64,000 nucleotides of DNA from Gammaproteobacteria bacterium (GTDB lineage Bacteria > Pseudomonadota > Gammaproteobacteria > Pseudomonadales > JAUIET01): assembly GCA_030429735.1 (NCBI GenBank), contig JAUIET010000002.1, positions 186,001 through 250,000 of the forward strand, given 5' to 3'. The first letter of the stretch is position 1. The number at the start of each line of letters is the position of its first letter. A program made the position numbers and the translations under genes. Shown here piece by piece: positions 6,927-14,975 of the stretch. The notes under the pieces are model-generated. The model was given only the letters and a program-made list of their open reading frames with translations, searched no databases and was not told where the DNA came from.

Positions 6927-8834
6927 TCAGCTTACCAAGTAATCTGACTCGTCCAGAGCCCGGGTCCATTGCCAATAGTCTACGGCGTCCCACGGCATGT
7001 TGACAACAACTCGTCCGGTAGAGCCCAATCGGTAGAAGCCCTGCACCGCCGGATGTGACCATACCTTGGTGCTCAGACAATCAGTCAATCGTTGCTCATA
7101 GTCGTTCGCAACGTCTTCCTTGCACTCTATAGACCTTAAGCCTTTTTCGCACATTGTTTTCAATGCGCTCATCACGTAACGGGTCTGGCACTCAGCGATG
7201 AGAATCACATTCCCCGTATGCGCAACATTGGTGTTTGGGCCATACAGGCAGTAGAAGTTTGGAAAAGACGGCACTGTCATACCCAGATAGGCCTTGGGTG
7301 CCTTAGACCACAGCTCGTCAAGCTGCGCGCCTTCGCGCCCGGTGACTTGCATAGGCCACACGAAGCGGTCGGTTTGAAAGCCAGTTGCCCACACTATTAC
7401 ATCGGCATCAACTTCTGTGCCATCCGCACCGCGCGCACCTGTGGCGGTGACTTCGCTGACGGCCTCGCTGATCAGATTAACATTCGGTTGCTGCAGTGCG
7501 CGTAACCAACTGCCATTATCCTGGAGTACGCGTGTACCCATTGGTGGGTACTTTGGAATCACTTTTTTGAGTAACTCTGCGTCGTCCACTTGCGAGGAAA
7601 TATAGCTCACCAGGTTCTCTCGCATGCGGCAGTTCCACTCGCCACATGACAGGCCGCCGTCGTTCCAGCCTGGTTCAATTTCTGCGATTAATTTGGATTT
7701 ATCCAACATGGGCCATAGGGTCAGTATTCGATACCAGCGTGCGTAGCCGGGCAAGTGATTGAAACACCACATATGCTCTTCGCTGACGGCGTCATGATAG
7801 TCCGGGTTCGAAATCATCCATTGCGGCGTGCGCTGGAAAACGCTTAGCTCTTCGGCAACTTTCGCCAGTTCCGGTACCATTTGAAATGCGGTTGCCCCAG
7901 AACCAACCACCACCACGCGTTTACCCTTCAGCTTAACTGAGTGGTCCCATTGAGCCGAATGCATGTGAGTGCCACGAAATTCGTTAATCCCTGGCAAATC
8001 CGGTAACTTGGGCCGGTTTAACTGGCCCACCGCACTGATCACAACGTTGGCCTGAATCACTTGCTGGCCACCGTCGTGCTGGCAGTTCAGTAGCCATTGC
8101 TGGTCTTGCTGTTGGTACTGCAGCGAGGTGACTTCAGTGTTGAATTGGATGTGTTCGCGTAAATTATGTTCAGTGGCGAAGTTTGCGAAATAGGCTCTAA
8201 GTTCTTCGTGCTGACCAAAAAAGTGCCGCCAGCGATAGTTGTGGTCAAACGAAAATGAATACGAATGGCTGGCAATATCAACCCGGCAACCCGGGTAGCT
8301 GTTTTCATACCAGGTGCCGCCTACTTCAGCATTCTTCTCAAGAATCACATACTCAATGCCGGCCTGCTGTAAGCGCAACGCCAGCAACAATCCCGACATG
8401 CCAGCGCCGACGATGGCTACCTTCAGGCCAGCGTTTGCAAGCGCTGTTGGGTTAATGCCCACTTGCCGGCTGTCCTGGCGATCAATAGCCAGTTCCTCCA
8501 GCATCATGCCCTTGTATCGAGAGTCCATCTGCGTCTCACCCAGCGCAAACGCAAGCATTTTGTCGAGTGTGTCCGGGCTAAAATCGAACGTTGGCTTAAG
8601 CCCGGATTGCTTACTGCTTCTCAGCGCTTGTTTTAAGTGCTCATGAACCTCGGCCTGCTGCTCTGTGTCCAGGCCACCATCCATCTTTTGCAGCATCTCC
8701 AGGGGGGCCGGTCGAAGCTTGCCATCAAGCAGGCTGGTGTCGCCGCTCAGATGGATGATCGACATCATCAGTGCCGGGACGCTGGCCTCGGCAAAGGCTT
8801 TATCAAGAAATGCGTCGTTTGGCAGCTTACTCAT
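6927..8834 (-). CDS. Baeyer-Villiger-type flavin monooxygenase (HAPMO-like)
   Basis: A 635-aa protein. Residues 1-138 form an N-terminal extension without a cofactor motif. The FAD-binding GAGMSG is at about 143-148, followed by the EKNAEVGGTWYENSYPGC block. The Baeyer-Villiger fingerprint FRGTHMHSAQWDHS follows, then a second GxGxxG (VVVGSGATAFQ) for NADPH. Length and the roughly 140-residue extension match 4-hydroxyacetophenone monooxygenase (about 640 aa), so oxidation of an aryl or cyclic ketone to an ester is the best guess. The start is ATG 8834 (GGAG upstream) rather than the longer open frame to 8972. No ketone-pathway neighbours are present. Confidence 0.85.
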   Translation of the reverse strand: MSKLPNDAFLDKAFAEASVPALMMSIIHLSGDTSLLDGKLRPAPLEMLQKMDGGLDTEQQAEVHEHLKQALRSSKQSGLKPTFDFSPDTLDKMLAFALGETQMDSRYKGMMLEELAIDRQDSRQVGINPTALANAGLKVAIVGAGMSGLLLALRLQQAGIEYVILEKNAEVGGTWYENSYPGCRVDIASHSYSFSFDHNYRWRHFFGQHEELRAYFANFATEHNLREHIQFNTEVTSLQYQQQDQQWLLNCQHDGGQQVIQANVVISAVGQLNRPKLPDLPGINEFRGTHMHSAQWDHSVKLKGKRVVVVGSGATAFQMVPELAKVAEELSVFQRTPQWMISNPDYHDAVSEEHMWCFNHLPGYARWYRILTLWPMLDKSKLIAEIEPGWNDGGLSCGEWNCRMRENLVSYISSQVDDAELLKKVIPKYPPMGTRVLQDNGSWLRALQQPNVNLISEAVSEVTATGARGADGTEVDADVIVWATGFQTDRFVWPMQVTGREGAQLDELWSKAPKAYLGMTVPSFPNFYCLYGPNTNVAHTGNVILIAECQTRYVMSALKTMCEKGLRSIECKEDVANDYEQRLTDCLSTKVWSHPAVQGFYRLGSTGRVVVNMPWDAVDYWQWTRALDESDYLVS

Positions 8835-9024
8835 CTTGAACTCCGAAGCGCGATTTACTTGCGCCAAGCAAGGATAACCCGAACCGCAGACATCAGGCTT
8901 ACATTTTGAACAGATCAGCGATTGATGTGGCGCCATCAAGCACTTAGGGCATCGAGCGTCAAGAAAATGCAAAATACGGTTTCATCAGCTTGCATGCGCC
9001 CTCGGCTAGAGGCAAGCTGGTATC

Positions 9025-9261
9025 ATGAATATTCCAGTAGCAACCGCGCTGCTCGCGTGGGCCCGAAAACTGCGTTTCCGACAGCTGTTCTGGTTGACTG
9101 GTGCGCTGTTTGTTGCCGATCTTTTTATACCCGATTTTGTCCCTTTTGCGGATGAAGTATTGTTGGGCCTGCTCACTTTGTTATTCGCCAGCTGGAAAGA
9201 CAAGCGTTACTCGAACGAGACCGCTGAAGAAGCCTCGATTGCGCACAATAAAGACACATAG
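9025..9261 (+). CDS. Small membrane protein (DUF6116-like)
   Basis: A 78-aa protein with an amphipathic basic start (LAWARKLRFRQLFWL) and two hydrophobic segments around the conserved-looking FIPDFVPFADEVLLGLLTLLFASWK. The pattern of helix, acidic/proline turn and helix resembles the short DUF6116 family of gammaproteobacteria, whose function is unknown. It is divergent from the monooxygenase gene. An AGAGGC stretch about 12 bases upstream is a weak ribosome binding site. Confidence 0.6.
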   Translation: MNIPVATALLAWARKLRFRQLFWLTGALFVADLFIPDFVPFADEVLLGLLTLLFASWKDKRYSNETAEEASIAHNKDT

Positions 9262-9361
9262 CACAGCGCTTGCTTACAAACAATTTGCGGTAACATACTC
9301 AATTTCAGCGGGTAAATTAACCACCCGCTGAACCAGCATCGTCTGCTAAACTCGCGGTCGC

Positions 9362-9375
9362 TTGATCCATATCAA
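9362..9375. promoter_or_regulatory. FNR/Anr box upstream of Yip1-cco
   Basis: TTGATCCATATCAA is a perfect match to the FNR consensus TTGAT-N4-ATCAA. Its centre is 66.5 bp before the Yip1 start at 9435. This fits a class II site at -41.5 with a leader of about 25 nt. It probably drives the Yip1 gene and the cbb3 operon under low oxygen. Confidence 0.85.
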
Positions 9376-9434
9376 AATGGCTCAAGGTACTAGCTGCTAC
9401 GCTTCTTCTCTGAACATAACATGGCGATTGGAAA

Positions 9435-10037
9435 ATGCTTGTTGCGAACCCGCTTGGCTATCTATTCACACCACTAAAACAATGGGATGAGTTGGCGAAA
9501 AAGCCACTCTCCAGTTTCCCGGCGTACCTTATTTACCCGGCCATTATGGCTGTGATTCCCGCTGTTGCGTGGTATCACGGTGTAACCGAAGTTGGCTGGC
9601 GAGTGGGCAGCGGCGAGCTTGTGCGGCTAACGCGCGACAGCGCCTTGCCAATTATCGCGCTGTTTTACCTCGCCATGCTGTCGGCTGTATTCGTTATTGG
9701 CTACATGACCCATTGGATGTCAAAAACCTATGGCGCCGAGACCAGTCTTGCCAAAGGTGTTGCGGTGATCGGATTTGTCAGTACGCCACTGTTTCTTGCC
9801 GGTGCCGTAGGTTGGTATCCCATTTTATGGTTAGACATGTTGGTAGGTATCGGTGCGGTCAGCTGGGCGCTGTACTTACTTTACGTGGGTATTCCGGTGG
9901 TTATGCGCCAACCCAAGGAACAAGGCTTTCTGTACGCCAGCGCAATTGTTGCTATTGCTCTGGTGATGCTGATTTGCATCATGGTCGGCAGTGTCATTCT
10001 CTGGGATTTCGGGGCATCACCGGTATTTACCGATTAA
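9435..10037 (+). CDS. Yip1-domain membrane protein heading the cco operon
   Basis: A 200-aa protein starting MLVANPLGYLFTPLKQWDEL, typical of bacterial Yip1-domain proteins: a short amphipathic head, then about five membrane segments (near residues 28-45, 70-92, 108-130, 133-155, 165-187). Bacterial Yip1 proteins have no settled function. It lies 66 bp before ccoN on the same strand and directly behind a perfect FNR box, with no obvious terminator between. It is therefore probably the first gene of the cbb3 transcript and may have a role in assembly or membrane organisation; that role is inference from position only. Confidence 0.8.
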   Translation: MLVANPLGYLFTPLKQWDELAKKPLSSFPAYLIYPAIMAVIPAVAWYHGVTEVGWRVGSGELVRLTRDSALPIIALFYLAMLSAVFVIGYMTHWMSKTYGAETSLAKGVAVIGFVSTPLFLAGAVGWYPILWLDMLVGIGAVSWALYLLYVGIPVVMRQPKEQGFLYASAIVAIALVMLICIMVGSVILWDFGASPVFTD

Positions 10038-10102
10038 AGCCGTTCACAAGACACCTGTCGACACATTAACGCGCAGCACTATTTAAGACTTAAGGGGACA
10101 AC

Positions 10103-11602
10103 ATGTCAGAAGCACTTTCGCATGAGCACGCAGGGAGTAACGTCACTGCCGTTGTAGATGACGGTTACAACTATAAGGTTGTGCGCCAGTTTACAGTGAT
10201 GACCGTGGTCTGGGGCATCGTTGGAATGGGGGTGGGCGTTTACATCGCCGCGCTGATGATCTGGCCGCAGCTCAGCCTGGATCTACCCTGGCTGAGTTTT
10301 GGTCGCTTACGACCGTTGCATACCAATGCGGTTATTTTTGCCTTTGGTGGATCGGCACTGTTTGCCTCGTCTTTGTTTGTCGTACAGCGAACCTGCCAGG
10401 CCAGGTTGATTTCCGATGGCTTGGCATCAACAGTGTTTTGGGGCTGGATGCTGGTCATTGTTGCAGCGGCGGTCAGCCTGCCACTGGGTATTAACTCCAG
10501 CAAGGAATACGCAGAGCTGGAATGGCCAATCGATATTCTGATTACGATTGTGTGGGTATTGTACGCTATTTTGTACTTCGGCACGATCATGAAGCGCAAG
10601 GTAGAGCATATATATGTTGCGAACTGGTTCTTTGGTGCCTTTATCGTCACCGTGGCTGTGTTGCATATCGTCAACAGCCTGGCCATCCCTGTGTCCATGG
10701 GCAAGTCGTATTCCATCTACTCGGGGGCCGTGGATGCCATGGTGCAATGGTGGTACGGTCACAATGCTGTGGGATTCTTTTTAACCGCAGGCTTCCTCGG
10801 CATGATGTACTATTTTGTGCCCAAGCAGGCCGAACGACCCGTGTATTCCTATCGTTTGTCCATCGTGCATTTCTGGGCATTGGTTGCGGTGTACATCTGG
10901 GCTGGCCCGCATCATCTGCATTACACCGCGCTGCCTGATTGGGCCCAGAGCCTGGGTATGGTGATGTCGCTGATTCTGCTGGCACCCAGCTGGGGCGGCA
11001 TGATCAACGGCATGATGACGCTGAGTGGTGCGTGGTATAAATTGCGCACAGACCCGATACTTCGCTTCCTGATTGTCTCCTTGTCTTTTTACGGGATGTC
11101 GACCTTTGAAGGACCGATGATGTCGATCAAAACTGTAAATGCGCTGTCTCACTACACTGACTGGACCATCGGTCACGTGCATTCCGGTGCGCTTGGCTGG
11201 GTCGCCATGATTTCAATCGGCACCATGTACTACCTGGTACCCGTGTTGTTTGGTCGCAAGCAAATGTACAGCATCGCGTGGATTAACTGGCACTTCTGGA
11301 TGTCGACCATAGGCACAGTGTTATACATAGCGTCCATGTGGGTGAATGGCATAGTGCAAGGTCTGATGTGGCGTGCTTACAACGCGGACGGAACGCTGAC
11401 TTACAGCTTTGTTGAGAGTGTGCAAGCCAGTTACCCTGGCTACCTTGTACGACTGATTGGCGGCGGTATCTTCTTCTCCGGCATGCTACTGATGGCGTGG
11501 AATATGTACAAAACCATCCGCACAGAGCAAGTGCGCGATGTTATGAAAGTTGAACCAATGAATTCATCAGACCAGGCTCAGATGCAAGGAGCTACCGCAT
11601 GA
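10103..11602 (+). CDS. ccoN: cbb3-type cytochrome c oxidase subunit I
   Basis: A 499-aa catalytic haem-copper subunit of the high-affinity cbb3 oxidase, reducing O2 to water in the inner membrane. Haem and CuB histidines are visible: the low-spin haem ligand in [12 protein letters not shown], CuB ligands in [11 protein letters not shown] and AGPHHLHYT, and the high-spin/low-spin pair in [14 protein letters not shown]. It has twelve membrane segments, as expected. ATG is preceded by AAGGGGAC. Its TGA overlaps the ccoO ATG (ATGA), showing translational coupling. Confidence 0.98.
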   Translation: MSEALSHEHAGSNVTAVVDDGYNYKVVRQFTVMTVVWGIVGMGVGVYIAALMIWPQLSLDLPWLSFGRLRPLHTNAVIFAFGGSALFASSLFVVQRTCQARLISDGLASTVFWGWMLVIVAAAVSLPLGINSSKEYAELEWPIDILITIVWVLYAILYFGTIMKRKVEHIYVANWFFGAFIVTVAVLHIVNSLAIPVSMGKSYSIYSGAVDAMVQWWYGHNAVGFFLTAGFLGMMYYFVPKQAERPVYSYRLSIVHFWALVAVYIWAGPHHLHYTALPDWAQSLGMVMSLILLAPSWGGMINGMMTLSGAWYKLRTDPILRFLIVSLSFYGMSTFEGPMMSIKTVNALSHYTDWTIGHVHSGALGWVAMISIGTMYYLVPVLFGRKQMYSIAWINWHFWMSTIGTVLYIASMWVNGIVQGLMWRAYNADGTLTYSFVESVQASYPGYLVRLIGGGIFFSGMLLMAWNMYKTIRTEQVRDVMKVEPMNSSDQAQMQGATA

Positions 11603-12204
11603 AACACGAGATTCTCGAAAAGAATATTGGCTGGATGATCGCGTTCATGCTGATTGCAATCTCCTTTGGAACGCTGGTGGAATTGGTGCCGCTGATGCTG
11701 CAACGTCAAAGCAGTGAGCCCGCTGAGGGGCTGGAACCGCTGGCCGCGTTGCCGCTTGAAGGCCGCGACATATACATTCGCGAAGGGTGCAATAATTGCC
11801 ATTCGCAGATGATCCGTACGCTGCGTTCGGAAACCGAACGCTACGGTCAATACAGCATGGCCAATGAGCTGGTGTATAACCATCCGCACTTGTGGGGCAG
11901 TAAACGCACCGGACCTGATCTGGCGCGCGTTGGTGGGCGTTACAGTGACGACTGGCACAGGCTGCATTTTTACAACCCCCGCGATGTAGTGCCGGAATCC
12001 AATATGCCCTCGTATCCCTGGTTGTTCGAAAACACTCTGGACGGCCAGTATACGGCCAAAAAGATGCAGGCACTGCGTGCGGTTGGTGTGCCCTACAGTG
12101 ATGAGCAGATTGCGACAGCCAGCGACGAGGTAAAAGGCAAGTACGAGATTGACGCCCTGATTGCCTATATTCAGCAGCTTGGCCTGCTCTTTCCCCGAAG
12201 CTGA
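11599..12204 (+). CDS. ccoO: cbb3 oxidase monohaem subunit II
   Basis: A 201-aa membrane-anchored monohaem cytochrome c. One N-terminal helix ([18 protein letters not shown]) is followed by the haem motif CNNCH in [15 protein letters not shown] and the axial methionine in [10 protein letters not shown]. It passes electrons from CcoP to CcoN. The length matches the usual CcoO. It overlaps ccoN by 4 bases. Confidence 0.97.
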   Translation: MKHEILEKNIGWMIAFMLIAISFGTLVELVPLMLQRQSSEPAEGLEPLAALPLEGRDIYIREGCNNCHSQMIRTLRSETERYGQYSMANELVYNHPHLWGSKRTGPDLARVGGRYSDDWHRLHFYNPRDVVPESNMPSYPWLFENTLDGQYTAKKMQALRAVGVPYSDEQIATASDEVKGKYEIDALIAYIQQLGLLFPRS

Positions 12205-12223
12205 TTAGAGAGGATTGCAAGCC

Positions 12224-12409
12224 ATGGATATTAATCTGCTTAGAGCCATCGCAACACTGCTGCTGTTTATAGCGTTTGTTGCTATCTGCGTTACGGTGTT
12301 TAGTCGCAAGCGCAAAGACTATTACGAAGACGCGTCAAAAATTCCGCTGCGTGAGAAACCAATCGAACCGATAGACAAGGCGCACAAAAAACTGGAGGCA
12401 GGACAATGA
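12224..12409 (+). CDS. ccoQ: cbb3 oxidase small subunit
   Basis: A 61-aa single-pass protein (MDINLLRAIATLLLFIAFVA, then a basic/acidic tail with RKRKDYYEDASKIPL). CcoQ stabilises the CcoNO-CcoP interaction. The start is ATG 12224, nine bases after AGAGAGGA; the TTG at 12215 in the same frame overlaps that ribosome binding site. Its stop overlaps the ccoP start. Confidence 0.93.
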   Translation: MDINLLRAIATLLLFIAFVAICVTVFSRKRKDYYEDASKIPLREKPIEPIDKAHKKLEAGQ

Positions 12410-13314
12410 CTGGATTTTGGAGTGCCTGGGTTATCGGGCTTACGATAATTACGCTGATATTGCTGGTTTGGTTGCTGTTTGCAACGCGCAAGATCAAAGT
12501 AGAGCGTGACGATAACACTACGGGCCATGTGTACGATGGCATCGTTGAAGAGGACAATCCGCTGCCAGCCTGGTGGTTTAATATGTTTGTGCTCACGATG
12601 ATATTTGGTGTGGGTTACCTGATTGCGTACCCGGGAATGGGTTCATTTCAGGGAATGCTCGGCTGGAGCTCGGCAAATGAACACGATCGTCGTGCCCAAG
12701 AATTGGAAGAGTCATTTGCAAGTTCTATTTCGGAGTTTCATGGGCTTGGTGTAGAACAGCTGGCGGCCAATGATCGCGCAGTTAATATGGGCCGACGCTT
12801 GTTTTCAACCAATTGTTCGGTGTGTCACGGCAGTGCTGGACAGGGTGGTTTCGGTTTTCCAAAACTGGATGACAATGATTGGCAATGGGGCGGATCACCC
12901 GACCAAATCGTGCATTCTATTGCAAAAGGACGGCAAGCCATGATGATTGCCTGGAAAGATATTCTGGGGCCGCAGAATCTGCCACTGGTTGCCAGTTACG
13001 TCGCCAGCTTGTCTGAAGGGGCCGCCGCCAGAAATAATATATCCAGCGTAGCGCCGGCGGATCTTGCAAAAGGAAAAGACCTGTATATGAAAAACTGCGT
13101 GGCATGTCACGGCGCAGATGGTAGCGGCAATCAGTTACTGGGCGCACCGGCCTTGAATGATGACATTTGGCTGTACGGTGGTTCCTTGTCCGAGATACAG
13201 GTGTCATTCAGTGCTGGTCGTAATGGCCAAATGCCGGCGCATCAGGGTCTGCTAAGCGATGACAAGATCAATCTGATAGCCGCTTATGTACTGAGCCTGT
13301 CTGCTGACCAGTGA
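12406..13314 (+). CDS. ccoP: cbb3 oxidase dihaem subunit III
   Basis: A 302-aa protein with an N-terminal helix, the PLPAWWFNMF motif that precedes the second helix in CcoP proteins, and two cytochrome c domains with CSVCH (about residue 139) and CVACH (about residue 231). It accepts electrons from soluble or membrane cytochrome c. It overlaps ccoQ by ATGA. Confidence 0.97.
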   Translation: MTGFWSAWVIGLTIITLILLVWLLFATRKIKVERDDNTTGHVYDGIVEEDNPLPAWWFNMFVLTMIFGVGYLIAYPGMGSFQGMLGWSSANEHDRRAQELEESFASSISEFHGLGVEQLAANDRAVNMGRRLFSTNCSVCHGSAGQGGFGFPKLDDNDWQWGGSPDQIVHSIAKGRQAMMIAWKDILGPQNLPLVASYVASLSEGAAARNNISSVAPADLAKGKDLYMKNCVACHGADGSGNQLLGAPALNDDIWLYGGSLSEIQVSFSAGRNGQMPAHQGLLSDDKINLIAAYVLSLSADQ

Positions 13315-13320
13315 TTCTGT

Positions 13321-14724
13321 ATGAATGACAAGATTCCCTTGCAGGAATGGGCGCCTGCTGAAGTAGAGGAACTTGATCTCTATGAAAAACGCGAGAAGAT
13401 CTACACGCGTAAAATAGAGGGCTTTTTTCAGAAAATACGGCAATACAGTGGCTGGCCATTACTGCTAGGCTACTTTGTCTTACCCTGGCTGCAGTGGGAT
13501 GACCGCCAAGCGGTATTGTTCGACCTTCCGGCGCGCAAGTTCTATATCTTCGGCCTGACCATCTGGCCACAAGACTTATCCATTCTGGCTCTGCTGTTGA
13601 TCATAGCGGCGTTTGGCCTATTTCTGGTAACCACCGTGGCCGGGCGTGTCTGGTGTGGCTACACCTGCCCGCAAACCGTATGGACAGCAATCTTTATGTG
13701 GATTGAGCAGAAAGTGGAGGGAACGCGCAACCAACGAATCAAGCTTGATAAACAAGAGTGGTCTTTGCAGAAGCTGGCAAAGAAGTCTGCGAAGCATGGT
13801 ATGTGGCTTTGGGTGGCGTTCTCTACGGGCTTCACATTTGTTGGCTATTTTACGCCAGTTTACGAGCTTGGCTGGCAGGTCTATTCATTCAGCATGCCGC
13901 TCACACCGCTCAGCTGGGTGGTGTTTTTTACGCTGGCAACCTACATCAATGCGGGCTGGATGCGCGAGCAGGTATGCAGGCATATGTGTCCGTATGCGCG
14001 TTTTCAATCGGTGATGTTCGACCCGGAAACATTGATTGTCTCTTACAACCCGAATCGCGGTGAACCACGCGGTTCGCGAAAAAAAGGCACGCAACCTTCC
14101 GACCTGGGTGCGTGCGTAGATTGCCAGCTGTGTGTACAGGTTTGCCCCACTGGTATCGACATTCGTGATGGGCTGCAGTACGAATGCATAGCGTGCGCAT
14201 TGTGCATTGACGCCTGCGATTCCATAATGGAAAAAATGAATTACCCCAAGGGTTTAATCAGTTACACAACTGAAAACGCGATCAAAACGAACACGGTTGA
14301 ACATGGCGTGAAATTATTGCGCCCCAAGGTGCTGGTGTACTCAACAGTGCTTTGTGTAATGGCCTCGGTATTCGCGTGGCGAGTTTTCTCGATAGAAAGC
14401 CTGGAGCTGAATGTGCTGCGCGACCGGCAAGCGGTAAACGCGGCAGTCGCACCCGGCATGGTGGAGAATCGCTACACACTGAAGATTGTGAACAAGAACG
14501 ATGAATCGAAACTGATTTCCCTGAGCCTCGATGCGCCTGAGGCTCTGCAATTGGTGGGCGCGAAGCAGATTGAGCTGCAGCCAGCAGAAGTGGTCAGTTT
14601 TCCGGTCCGCGTACAGGCGCCGATAGAACAAGTGACTGGCCTGGTACTACCCATTGTATTTGTCATTAGCGATGGCAATCGGCAATACACTCATGAGAGC
14701 CGTTTTATCAGGAGCGAGCGATGA
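13321..14724 (+). CDS. ccoG: cbb3 maturation iron-sulfur membrane protein
   Basis: A 467-aa RdxA/FixG/CcoG-type protein with five membrane segments. A CGYTCPQTVW motif and a CRHMCPY motif occur in the membrane part. Two 4Fe-4S ferredoxin clusters follow (CVDCQLCVQVCP and CIACALCIDAC). A C-terminal immunoglobulin-like FixG domain ends the protein. CcoG is implicated in copper reduction for cbb3 biogenesis. It lies 6 bp after ccoP and overlaps ccoH by ATGA. Confidence 0.96.
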   Translation: MNDKIPLQEWAPAEVEELDLYEKREKIYTRKIEGFFQKIRQYSGWPLLLGYFVLPWLQWDDRQAVLFDLPARKFYIFGLTIWPQDLSILALLLIIAAFGLFLVTTVAGRVWCGYTCPQTVWTAIFMWIEQKVEGTRNQRIKLDKQEWSLQKLAKKSAKHGMWLWVAFSTGFTFVGYFTPVYELGWQVYSFSMPLTPLSWVVFFTLATYINAGWMREQVCRHMCPYARFQSVMFDPETLIVSYNPNRGEPRGSRKKGTQPSDLGACVDCQLCVQVCPTGIDIRDGLQYECIACALCIDACDSIMEKMNYPKGLISYTTENAIKTNTVEHGVKLLRPKVLVYSTVLCVMASVFAWRVFSIESLELNVLRDRQAVNAAVAPGMVENRYTLKIVNKNDESKLISLSLDAPEALQLVGAKQIELQPAEVVSFPVRVQAPIEQVTGLVLPIVFVISDGNRQYTHESRFIRSER

Positions 14725-14975
14725 CATCGCAGACGCCCTGGTATAAAGAGTTCTGGCCGTGGTTCATTGTAGCATTAACAGTGGCTGTGGTTATTGCCTG
14801 TATTGTGACGATACGCCTGGCCCTAAAGTACGATGATGCACCTGCGGAGGGCAGCTATCAAAAGCAAGGTTTGGGCATAGTTGCGACGCTTGAAACCGAT
14901 GAGAAGGTTGCGAGAGATTCAGTGGCTTCCCCGGCGACTGAGGAAACTGGTAAAGGGTTTAAGGCTGAGTTGTAA
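14721..14975 (+). CDS. ccoH: Short FixH/CcoH-like protein
   Basis: An 84-aa protein with the FixH head PWYKEFWPWFIVALTVAVVIACIVTI and then KYDDAP. The classical FixH domain runs to about 150-170 residues; here it stops shortly after the helix, leaving a hydrophilic tail. Position between ccoG and ccoI, with overlaps on both sides (ATGA and TAATG), supports the assignment. It is either a natural short form that only stabilises the complex or a shortened gene. No frameshift remnant is needed, because the next gene starts immediately. Confidence 0.85.
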   Translation: MTSQTPWYKEFWPWFIVALTVAVVIACIVTIRLALKYDDAPAEGSYQKQGLGIVATLETDEKVARDSVASPATEETGKGFKAEL

